From the NCBI GenBank assembly GCA_012839185.1, contig DUNU01000021.1, positions 1 through 64,000 on the forward strand: a stretch of DNA of 64,000 nucleotides, in the 5' to 3' direction. Of the stretch, positions 53,387-60,917 are shown one piece after another (within the stretch, counting starts at the first letter, position 1; each line of letters begins with the position of its first letter). Under the pieces are notes generated by a model, which was not told where the DNA came from, searched no databases, and was given only the letters and a program-made list of their open reading frames with translations. The translations under genes and the position numbers were made by a program. The DNA comes from Clostridiales bacterium (GTDB taxonomy: Bacteria; Bacillota; Clostridia; Oscillospirales; Acutalibacteraceae).

Positions 53387-54694
53387 TCAAAATAAATCGG
53401 TTGCAGAAATGCTTTCCATAACCATATCATCAGTTATTTTTAGCACCAAATCAGCAAATTTTTCATAGTTTACCGACTTTTCTTCGCCGGTTTCCATATT
53501 TTTCACATTAAATTTATTATTTTCAATCTCGGAATCGCCGAAAATTGACACAAGTTTTGCCCCGATTTTGTTAGCATATTTCATCTGTGCCTTAATACTT
53601 CTGCCTACAGTATCGGTAATAACAACCAAGCCTTCTGCCCGTAGTTTCATCGCTGTAAGAAATGCAAGTTCTTCGGGTTTTCCCTTCGTGCTTCCGATAT
53701 AAATATCGGGAACAATAGCGGGAACAAGGTTGGGATGCTGTTCGTCCAAAAGGAGCTTTATTCGCTCTATGCCCATACCGAAACCAGCTGCGGGAGTGGG
53801 ATTGCCACCAAGTTCACAAACCAATCCGTCATAACGACCGCCGCCGCAAACCGTACCCTGTGCTCCTATCTCATCAGACACAAATTCAAATACGGTGCGG
53901 GTATAATAGTCCAGTCCCCGGACAATATTCGGATTTACGCTAAATTCAATATTATTTGCTTTAAGCAGTGCTTGTAAGTCTTCAAAATGCTCACGGCAAT
54001 CATCGCATAAAAAATCCGTGACTTTCGGAGCATTCTCTGCGATTTTTGAACAAACGGGGCTTTTGCAATCCAGAATACGCATCGGGTTTTTCTCGAGTCT
54101 GCCGTTACAGGTTTCGCAAAGAGTATCGGTATAACTTCCGAAATACTCACGAATAGCCGCCTGATAATTTTTTCGGCAATCGGGACAACCGATAGAGTTT
54201 AATTCAAGACGAATGTTTTTAAGTTCAAGGTCATCCAATATTGTTTTTGCTACACAGATAATTTCAGCGTCGGCGGCAGGAGTGCCGGCACCGACGCATT
54301 CAATTCCGAATTGATGAAATTCACGAAGTCTGCCCGCCTGAGGTTTTTCATAACGATAACAACTCGTTACGTAATAAAGCCTTTGCGGAGCAGGCTCATT
54401 AAAAAGACCGTGTTCAAGGTATGCACGGATAACTCCGGCAGTTCCTTCCGGTCTTAATGTAATTGAACGATTGCCGTTGTCAGTGAAAGTATACATCTCT
54501 TTCTGAACAACATCGGTAGTTTCCCCCACCGACCTCTGGAATAATTCCGTATGTTCAAAAACGGGAGTACGAATTTCAGAATATCCGAAAGACTCGGCAA
54601 CATTTTTTGCTATATCTTCAATGAAGCGTACCGTATCAATGCCCGAAGGCAAGATGTCTTGCGTACCTCGAGGTGCCTTTGTAAGTAATGCCAT
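53387..54694 (-). CDS. hisS: Histidyl-tRNA synthetase
   Basis: Charges tRNA-His. The 435-residue protein has motif 1 around DIAKNVAESFGYSEIRTPVFEHTELF, motif 2 RYEKPQAGRLREFHQFGIECVG, the His-binding RGLDYYTRTVFEF and motif 3 AAGFGMGIERI. It also contains a Cys-rich insert (GCPDCRKNYQ, CETCNGRLEKNP, CDDCREHF) in the catalytic core, normal for this lineage and likely structural. Gene order hisS-aspS is common in Firmicutes. It follows mgsA by 3 bases. Confidence 0.97.
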   Translation of the reverse strand: MALLTKAPRGTQDILPSGIDTVRFIEDIAKNVAESFGYSEIRTPVFEHTELFQRSVGETTDVVQKEMYTFTDNGNRSITLRPEGTAGVIRAYLEHGLFNEPAPQRLYYVTSCYRYEKPQAGRLREFHQFGIECVGAGTPAADAEIICVAKTILDDLELKNIRLELNSIGCPDCRKNYQAAIREYFGSYTDTLCETCNGRLEKNPMRILDCKSPVCSKIAENAPKVTDFLCDDCREHFEDLQALLKANNIEFSVNPNIVRGLDYYTRTVFEFVSDEIGAQGTVCGGGRYDGLVCELGGNPTPAAGFGMGIERIKLLLDEQHPNLVPAIVPDIYIGSTKGKPEELAFLTAMKLRAEGLVVITDTVGRSIKAQMKYANKIGAKLVSIFGDSEIENNKFNVKNMETGEEKSVNYEKFADLVLKITDDMVMESISATDLF

Positions 54695-54697
54695 GGC

Positions 54698-55111
54698 TTA
54701 ACCTAAATTTACGTTCTTTTTATGTTCATATTCAAGCCAGTCAAGATCGCCTTGTGCAATACTTCTTACAATAATCTCTCCGGTTATCATATTCGTAGCA
54801 TAAGGAATAGCAAAACGATCACAGGTCTTTAATAAGGCAGTTTCATTATGGTCATCTTCCATCTTGTCTACATCACGGAACATAATTACAACATCAATTT
54901 CACCGTAGCAAGCCATTGATGTGATTTGTTCAATTCCACCCATTGAACCGAGCATCAATTCCTTTATTTTAAGATCAGTTCTGTTCTGAATCTGACGGGC
55001 AGTTGCAGATGTAGCATAGAGTTTGTGAGCTTTCAGTACATCCTGGTATGCGCTGCAAAATTGGCACATAAGTTCTTTTTTAGTATCGTGTGCAATCAGT
55101 GCGATTGTCAT
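54698..55111 (-). CDS. mgsA: Methylglyoxal synthase-like protein lacking the catalytic Asp
   Basis: A 137-residue MGS-fold protein. MTIALIAHDTKKELM matches the MgsA start with the conserved His8 and Asp. The phosphate loop, normally G-x-x-GGDQQ with the catalytic Asp, is GSMGGIEQ here: Ile60 replaces the Asp. The second Asp (IMFRDVD, D80) and a later His (H88) are kept. Without the catalytic base the enzyme may not make methylglyoxal from DHAP; it may bind phosphate or act as a regulator. It lies directly before hisS and has its own promoter, and minD lies upstream, as in many Firmicute min/mgsA loci. Confidence 0.85.
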   Translation of the reverse strand: MTIALIAHDTKKELMCQFCSAYQDVLKAHKLYATSATARQIQNRTDLKIKELMLGSMGGIEQITSMACYGEIDVVIMFRDVDKMEDDHNETALLKTCDRFAIPYATNMITGEIIVRSIAQGDLDWLEYEHKKNVNLG

Positions 55112-55144
55112 TTATATACACCCTTTCTCACTATAATTTAACAA

Positions 55145-55173
55145 ATTATAACATATTACCCAAAAAAATGCAA
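55145..55173 (-). promoter_or_regulatory. Promoter of the mgsA-hisS-aspS genes
   Basis: On the minus strand TTGCAT (55173-55168) and TATAAT (55150-55145) are 17 bases apart, 33 bases before the ATG. It overlaps the end of the upstream minD intergenic region. Confidence 0.7.
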
Positions 55174-55176
55174 GAA

Positions 55177-55917
55177 TTATTTTAATTTTTTAACCCCAAG
55201 CGGAATATTTTCTCCAAGTACTCTTCCTGCAATTCTTTCAAATGCTGAAATTGTTCTCTTATCCACCTTGGGTTCCCGCTCGTCAAGTGCAATTATCTGG
55301 ATTTTATAATCCTCGGGAATAACGCCTATCAAACCCGTCTGAGCTATGTTTATCGTGTCATCAATATTCAGATAATCACATTTAAGAGTCGGCTTTTTTC
55401 TGAATCTGTTGATTATAAGCAATGCTTGTTTTACTCCGAGAGAATCTATTTTATCGCGGACTGCTCGTGCGGCTTTTGCCGAAATATTATCGGGAGTAGT
55501 GACAATCAACGCATAATCAGCCGGAGTACAGGCTCTTTCAAGTTCTGCGCCTATTCCTGCAGGAGCATCAATAAATATATAATCATATTTCTCAAAGCCG
55601 GAAGCCTCAAATAATTCTCCAAATTCCTCTGAGGAAATATCATCTGCAAAATATGACGGGGCGGGCAGCAAATCTAAATTATCATTAACAGAAAATATCG
55701 CCTCGTCTAAACTGCATACTTCTTTTATTACATCCGCCCATGAAAACACTACCGATTCGCCGACATTAAGCATAACATCAAGTCCGCTTAATCCTGAATC
55801 GGAATCTGTTAAAAGCACTTTTTTGTCCCGGTCGGCAAGGATTTGACCAAGCATTGCTGCAACGGTGGATTTCCCCACTCCGCCCTTACCGGAACAAATT
55901 ACAAATATCTGTGACAT
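55177..55917 (-). CDS. minD: MinD-like septum-site ATPase
   Basis: A 246-residue deviant-Walker ATPase. The motif is CSGKGGVGKST with the MinD/ParA Lys; the switch is DSDSGLSGLDVML; Walker B is YDYIFIDAPAGIGAELE. It most resembles MinD, which places the division site. The C-terminus (GVKKLK) is not a clear amphipathic membrane helix, so membrane binding is uncertain, and no minC or minE is beside it. It lies between the sulfatase operon and mgsA. Confidence 0.85.
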   Translation of the reverse strand: MSQIFVICSGKGGVGKSTVAAMLGQILADRDKKVLLTDSDSGLSGLDVMLNVGESVVFSWADVIKEVCSLDEAIFSVNDNLDLLPAPSYFADDISSEEFGELFEASGFEKYDYIFIDAPAGIGAELERACTPADYALIVTTPDNISAKAARAVRDKIDSLGVKQALLIINRFRKKPTLKCDYLNIDDTINIAQTGLIGVIPEDYKIQIIALDEREPKVDKRTISAFERIAGRVLGENIPLGVKKLK

Positions 55918-55937
55918 CGCTTTTCCTCTCTCGAGAA

Positions 55938-57920
55938 TTATTCGATAATTCCGCGTCTGTTATTCTTAAATTTTGCGGTAATCTCGTTCATTTTTTCATT
56001 CATCTCAGCTGCAAGTTCCGGATAAACTTTCGCACGATTATAGTTTTCTCCTACATCATCATTCAAGATATGCAACCAGTTTTTGCGATATTTATCAAAA
56101 AATGCCGAATTATCGTTTTGAATATTTTTGAAATATTTGAGGTTTAAATATTCCTTATTCAGAACTTCATAATCACAGTCAGGAGATGGTTTTTTAACCT
56201 CACTTGACGGTTTTGCATACTGAATTGACTTTAATTTCTCACGTTTCATATACAATATAGGAACTTCTTCCGTATGAATTACGCTGTCATCTTTAAGCAA
56301 TTTCATCATCGAAACGCCGTCAATTTCACGGTCAGTCGGAAGATTTGAATTCTCCTCACTTGTAGTTTTTATTCCGCATAAGTCAAGAATTGTCGGATAT
56401 AAATCAACGAGTGTTGCCGCAGACTCACGAGTTTCACCTGCTTTAAATAAACCATTGTTTTTGTCCCAACGAATCATAAACGGAACTTTTTGTCCGCCTT
56501 CATAGGCAAGATATTTCCCGCCTCGAAGTTCGCCGACAGAACCTTCAAGAGCAGGTCCGTTATCGCTGGAGAATATAATAATTGTGTTCTCAAGCTCTCC
56601 CAATTCTTCGAGCTTATTAAACAGTTTGCCGAGATAAGCGTCAAACTCGGTTACGCAATCAACATAAGTACCCATCCCCGTTTTACCGTCAAACTCTTCA
56701 CCGACAGCTAAAGGAGCATGAGGCCACGGAGATGCGTAATAAATAAAGAAAGGATTATCGCTGTTTGTTGTGGTCTCAACAAGCCAATTTTCAAGCTCGT
56801 TATGGATATATTCGGTTAACTTTGACTGGTCTTTAAGCTCATCGGCTCCGTGAACAATCTCATATTCCCCGCCGGTTTCTCTGACAAAATAATAGGGTGT
56901 CATGTCGTTTACATGATGTGAGCCGTAGAAATAATCAAAGCCCTGATTCGTCGGCAAATATTCGCCGTAGTCTCCCAAATGCCACTTGCCGAAAGCTCCC
57001 GTATTATAGCCTGCTTTTCTTAAAGTTTCAGCCAATGTTATTTCATCGCCGAGCATACCGTCAACATTATTACCCATTTCAAATGAATTAAACAAACGTG
57101 TAGCAGCAAAAGGTTTGAATGTGGAAATTGTCGGGAAAAGAACATTGTCGGCATATCCGCGATAGGGATATCGACCGGTCAGACAAGCAAAACGGGCGGG
57201 AGAGCATACAGAATAACTTGAATAGAAATTTTCAAAAGAAAGACCGTTTTCACCGATAGAATCAATGCTCGGAGTATCATAGATCGCCCCGTTCATTGAA
57301 ACATCTCCGTAACCCAAGTCGTCCATTAAAACGATAAGAACATTCGGAGCATCGGTTTTTGCCTCACTTATGCTGGCAAGATAATTGTCATGACCTTCCC
57401 ACATTCTCTTTGTGACGGGAGAGGTACGAAGGTTCATTGTAAGAAGATATGCAACGGACAAAAAAGCGAGAACTATGCTCATAAGAGGATAAAATACTTT
57501 TCCGCCATTCTCTTTTTTCTTCTTGCCGAAAAGGAATATACCGGAAATTGCGACAATAATCGGCAAACCTAAAAGAATGTTACCGATAAGTCGTGTGAAG
57601 AAATTCCCCTCACCGGTCAAAAGTTTGTGTTCGGAACTTGCAAAGCCTGCCAAAGCATTTGAGAAAGCACCGAAACCTGCATCAGCACCGCAAAATATAT
57701 GAAAAAGTGTAACACCGGCAAATACGAATACAAAGCCCAAAAGCATGCCGGAATAAATCTTTTTCTTTTTAAGTGCATCAATAAACATGAACACACTCAT
57801 AACCATCATATATATAAGACATACGAGGGTTACTAAATTAAGTCGGCTTACAAGTTGTGCTACAAATAAAGCTGCACCTAAAAGCATCGTAATGAACGGA
57901 AATACGGGACGAACTTTCAT
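55938..57920 (-). CDS. Membrane-anchored arylsulfatase
   Basis: A 660-residue membrane enzyme. About residues 8-165 hold five hydrophobic segments (FITMLLGAALFVAQLV, LVCLIYMMVMSVFMFI, GMLLGFVFVFAGVTLFHIF and two more). The sulfatase domain follows, with the metal site VLMDDLGYGDVSMNG and the activation motif CSPAR, in which C239 must be converted to formylglycine. GAFGKWHLGDYGEYLP and IIIFSSDNGPALEG complete the site. It should desulfate extracellular substrates such as mucin. No sulfatase-maturing enzyme is in the window. A lipoprotein gene precedes it by 9 bases. Confidence 0.92.
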   Translation of the reverse strand: MKVRPVFPFITMLLGAALFVAQLVSRLNLVTLVCLIYMMVMSVFMFIDALKKKKIYSGMLLGFVFVFAGVTLFHIFCGADAGFGAFSNALAGFASSEHKLLTGEGNFFTRLIGNILLGLPIIVAISGIFLFGKKKKENGGKVFYPLMSIVLAFLSVAYLLTMNLRTSPVTKRMWEGHDNYLASISEAKTDAPNVLIVLMDDLGYGDVSMNGAIYDTPSIDSIGENGLSFENFYSSYSVCSPARFACLTGRYPYRGYADNVLFPTISTFKPFAATRLFNSFEMGNNVDGMLGDEITLAETLRKAGYNTGAFGKWHLGDYGEYLPTNQGFDYFYGSHHVNDMTPYYFVRETGGEYEIVHGADELKDQSKLTEYIHNELENWLVETTTNSDNPFFIYYASPWPHAPLAVGEEFDGKTGMGTYVDCVTEFDAYLGKLFNKLEELGELENTIIIFSSDNGPALEGSVGELRGGKYLAYEGGQKVPFMIRWDKNNGLFKAGETRESAATLVDLYPTILDLCGIKTTSEENSNLPTDREIDGVSMMKLLKDDSVIHTEEVPILYMKREKLKSIQYAKPSSEVKKPSPDCDYEVLNKEYLNLKYFKNIQNDNSAFFDKYRKNWLHILNDDVGENYNRAKVYPELAAEMNEKMNEITAKFKNNRRGIIE

Positions 57921-57929
57921 ATTATCTCC

Positions 57930-58889
57930 TTATACTTCAAAATCGTAGTAATAATAGTGCATTTCCAATGTACAAGTACCGTTTAAGAAATTGGTGGTTA
58001 CGAGAACAAGATTTAATTCCACAACGGCATCAATATCTGCATAGTGATGCTGTTCCAAACTCTTGGGACACTTGTTTTCGGTATCTACGGTAAATACCAT
58101 GTAACTTCCCGTATAATTACAATCAAATTTAAGCGAATTTAAATCTGCAACGGGGAGATATTGCGTAATAGCATTTGTAACGACATCCTTGTCAAAAGGT
58201 GTCATTATATTTGCAAAATCATCCACGCCGACAACGGGATTAAAGGCATCTTCAAACAAAACATAATATGTTGCCGTATCCTCACCCTTAACAAGATATG
58301 CGGCTTTTATGACTTCTCTGTCGGCTACCGCTTCAACATTTTCATTATTAAATATGGGAAATTCGGAATAAATTTCTGTACTGCCTGAAGGAATTTTCTT
58401 TGCAGATACTGTCAAATCTGAATCGGTATTTTTAATAACATTCTGCATTACAACGGTAACAATTCCGTTTGCAAGTCCCGACGGGTCAGCAGGAAGATTG
58501 ATATTAGTGAGATTTGCCCAACTTGATTTTGTAAAGCCTATACTGTCTTTCTTAATATCACCGAAATATTTTCTGTATATTCTGAGTGCCGTCCTTACAG
58601 AAATCTCTTTTGCTCCCGAAGGCACAGCAAAGCCACCTGTACTCGTTTGTGCAACTGTTTCAACAGCCTCATCGGTTGTGCTTTGTGAGGGCATATCCGT
58701 CGGAATATCATTTGTTTTTTCAGTTTCGTCATCCGGTTCATCATCTGCCCATTCGTCAAAAACCGTCGTCGGTACGGTTTCAGTGGTAGTATCATCTACC
58801 ACAACAATCTTAATTTTTTTACATGACGAAAACGCAATTACAGAAACTAACAACAATGCAATAATTGAAGAAATTTTACTGTTTTTCAT
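57930..58889 (-). CDS. Lipoprotein of unknown function
   Basis: A 319-residue exported lipoprotein: signal peptide with lipobox (LLLVSVIAFSSC), a long Thr/Glu/Asp linker (residues about 30-90), then a mixed alpha/beta domain with SVRTALRIYRKYFGDIKKDS and FDCNYTGSYMVFTVD. I do not recognise the domain. It overlaps the TVP38 gene by 14 bases and precedes the sulfatase gene, so it is probably part of the same envelope operon. Confidence 0.75.
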   Translation of the reverse strand: MKNSKISSIIALLLVSVIAFSSCKKIKIVVVDDTTTETVPTTVFDEWADDEPDDETEKTNDIPTDMPSQSTTDEAVETVAQTSTGGFAVPSGAKEISVRTALRIYRKYFGDIKKDSIGFTKSSWANLTNINLPADPSGLANGIVTVVMQNVIKNTDSDLTVSAKKIPSGSTEIYSEFPIFNNENVEAVADREVIKAAYLVKGEDTATYYVLFEDAFNPVVGVDDFANIMTPFDKDVVTNAITQYLPVADLNSLKFDCNYTGSYMVFTVDTENKCPKSLEQHHYADIDAVVELNLVLVTTNFLNGTCTLEMHYYYYDFEV

Positions 58890-59601
58890 ACATTGCCTCC
58901 AATTTTACCTCATTTTTAACCATCGTATTCTCAAACACCTTTTCGGTCTTTTTACGGAAAAATTTCTTGAACAGATACACAGCAACTCCTATCGGAATAA
59001 GACATATCACAACCAAAACGATTTTGTCCATAGGTATCCAATCAAAAACCTCACTGCCGAGTATTGTAAATAAAATTACTCGCCAAGAAATTCCCAAAAC
59101 AGAGAACAACAAATATTTCGGGAAATTACATTTTGATGCACCGAAAAACAGGCTTACAAAATCAATCGGAAATGCGGGAACAGCTCTAATTCCTATAATC
59201 ACTCCCGGTTTGTTTTGAATATCTTTTTCTAACAGTTTCCTGCCTTTTTCATGCCTCGACAACAATTTATATACCGCATCCGAGCCGATAAACCAACCGA
59301 GAAGATAGGTAACCGAAACTTCGATTGCAATACCGAGCAAATTAAGTAAAACCGCTTGCCAATGCGGCAACATCACGCCTACCGCCACATAAACAAGCGA
59401 GGCAGGAACTACAAAAAGAACGGATTTTAATACATATACACCGAGTATTACAAAGCATAATGCGGTTACGTTTGTAATTTTTTTATCCAACCCGCTTATA
59501 TCAAGCGTTGACAGAGTGTCATAATTGACGATTGCTATAACGAACAACGTCATTGCAATCGCCGATTTTATTATCGGGAGAATTATATCTTTCGGCTTCA
59601 A
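58876..59601 (-). CDS. TVP38/TMEM64-family membrane protein
   Basis: A 241-residue protein with about five hydrophobic segments, the VTT/SNARE-associated domain: LVYVAVGVMLPHWQAVLLNLLG, AVPAFPIDFVSLFFGASKCNF (the conserved Pro-rich turn) and YLLFSVLGISWRVILFTILGS. Family members may move lipids across the membrane. It overlaps the lipoprotein gene and lies after yqeK with a 26-base gap. Confidence 0.88.
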   Translation of the reverse strand: MKPKDIILPIIKSAIAMTLFVIAIVNYDTLSTLDISGLDKKITNVTALCFVILGVYVLKSVLFVVPASLVYVAVGVMLPHWQAVLLNLLGIAIEVSVTYLLGWFIGSDAVYKLLSRHEKGRKLLEKDIQNKPGVIIGIRAVPAFPIDFVSLFFGASKCNFPKYLLFSVLGISWRVILFTILGSEVFDWIPMDKIVLVVICLIPIGVAVYLFKKFFRKKTEKVFENTMVKNEVKLEAMYEKQ

Positions 59602-59627
59602 TTCTTATTTCCTTTTTTCAGTTTTCA

Positions 59628-60191
59628 CTATCTGTCCATTATGAGAAATTTATAAGCATTTAAGGTATCTTCATGTATGGGTTTTCTTGCATTTTCAAGC
59701 TGGTTTATCGTAAAACTCAAAGCATATATTATCGCGTCATCAAGGTTTATCTGTGCCTTTTGTCGCATTACATCAACATCGGGATAATCCCGTTCTGCAG
59801 ATATAAAATCGGCAACATAAATTATCTTTTCAAGCAAGCCCATATTTGCTCTTGCCGTCGTATGATAACGAATTGCATTGAAAATATCTTCATCATCAAG
59901 AATATTTTCTCGAACATAAAAAGCACTTGCAATTTGATGCCAGACCTTCGGACTTACAAGTTCAACGGCAGATAAATCGGTACGGGAAGTAATATATTCA
60001 AGCATCTCATTTTTAGGCATTTCTTTCATAATATCATGCAAAATTCCCGCAACATAAGCTTTTTCTTCATCGGCACCATATTTTTCAGCAAGCATTTTCG
60101 CACTGTCGCCGACATTCATTGAATGAACATAGCGATAATCACTAAGCAATTTTCTTACATCGGACTTGTATTTTTCAATATCGTAATTCAA
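59628..60191 (-). CDS. yqeK: YqeK-type HD hydrolase
   Basis: A 187-residue HD-domain protein like YqeK, a symmetric diadenosine tetraphosphate hydrolase. The metal ligands are in RYVHSMNVGDSA, AGILHDIMKEM (HD) and YVADFISAERD. The start is a TTG that overlaps the nadD stop by 4 bases (TTGA); I see no in-frame ATG nearby, so translation is probably coupled to nadD. It fits the usual nadD-yqeK order. Confidence 0.92.
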   Translation of the reverse strand: MNYDIEKYKSDVRKLLSDYRYVHSMNVGDSAKMLAEKYGADEEKAYVAGILHDIMKEMPKNEMLEYITSRTDLSAVELVSPKVWHQIASAFYVRENILDDEDIFNAIRYHTTARANMGLLEKIIYVADFISAERDYPDVDVMRQKAQINLDDAIIYALSFTINQLENARKPIHEDTLNAYKFLIMDR

Positions 60192-60781
60192 GAATAAAGT
60201 CCCCTGTCATCAATATATTTTCTGACTTCTTCGCTTAAATATCCCGTTGTATCGGCATTTTCTTCAATTAAATCCCGTATTTCCGTACTACTCATTTCAA
60301 GCGGATTGACGGCAAAAATATGGATTTTGTCGGAATATTCTGGCAAGTTCTTTTCAACATATTCATGCATCTTCAATTCACCGCCATTTTCACGTGCAAA
60401 CGCAAAAATATCACATAAATCCAAGATGTCCTTATACCTGTGCCACGACGTAAAACAGGTAAGCATATCCGTACCCATGCTCAAAATTATTTTATCATCC
60501 GGATGACTTTTTACAAGACTTTCAAGCGTATCAATTGTATAGCTTTTTCCCGTACGTTTTAATTCAATATCCGTCACTTCATAATGTGGCTCATTAAAAA
60601 GCAATTGACACATATTTAATCTGTCAACACCGCTTGCATCAGTTCTGTGTTTATGCGGAGAAACATAGGCAGGTATAATCAAACACGAATCAAGTTCGCA
60701 GATTTTGACAAATTTTTCAGCTAAATGCTTGTGTCCGAGATGTGGCGGATCAAAGCTTCCGCCGAATATTCCCAATCTCAT
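60188..60781 (-). CDS. nadD: Nicotinate-nucleotide adenylyltransferase
   Basis: Adenylates nicotinate mononucleotide in NAD synthesis. The 197-residue protein begins with LGIFGGSFDPPHLGHKHLAE, containing the (T/H)xGH nucleotide motif, and ends with MSSTEIRDLIEE, the ISSTxIR-like second motif. The family is well conserved. It is first in its operon, with a divergent promoter region shared with glnN. Confidence 0.95.
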   Translation of the reverse strand: MRLGIFGGSFDPPHLGHKHLAEKFVKICELDSCLIIPAYVSPHKHRTDASGVDRLNMCQLLFNEPHYEVTDIELKRTGKSYTIDTLESLVKSHPDDKIILSMGTDMLTCFTSWHRYKDILDLCDIFAFARENGGELKMHEYVEKNLPEYSDKIHIFAVNPLEMSSTEIRDLIEENADTTGYLSEEVRKYIDDRGLYS

Positions 60782-60802
60782 AAATAAACTACCTCAATTT
60801 TT

Positions 60803-60830
60803 ATTATACACATTATTTTTCAAAAGTCAA
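60803..60830 (-). promoter_or_regulatory. Promoter of nadD-yqeK
   Basis: On the minus strand TTGACT (60830-60825) and TATAAT (60808-60803) are 16 bases apart, about 20 bases before the nadD ATG. Confidence 0.72.
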
Positions 60831-60840
60831 GAAAATATAA

Positions 60841-60869
60841 TTGACAAAACTCGTTATTAGTAGTATTAT
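60841..60869 (+). promoter_or_regulatory. Promoter of glnN, divergent from nadD
   Basis: TTGACA (60841-60846) and TATTAT (60864-60869) are 17 bases apart. It lies back to back with the nadD promoter. Confidence 0.75.
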
Positions 60870-60917
60870 ATATGCTAGACGAATATTACATCCACCAAAA
60901 AACAGGAGCAAATTTTT

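Noticed and set aside
51474-55176. T-box riboswitch for aspS or hisS
   Set aside because: The leader before hisS is only a few bases and the one before aspS 36 bases; there is no room or T-box sequence.
55177-55917. A full min operon
   Set aside because: Only the MinD-like gene is present; I see no minC or minE in the flanking genes.
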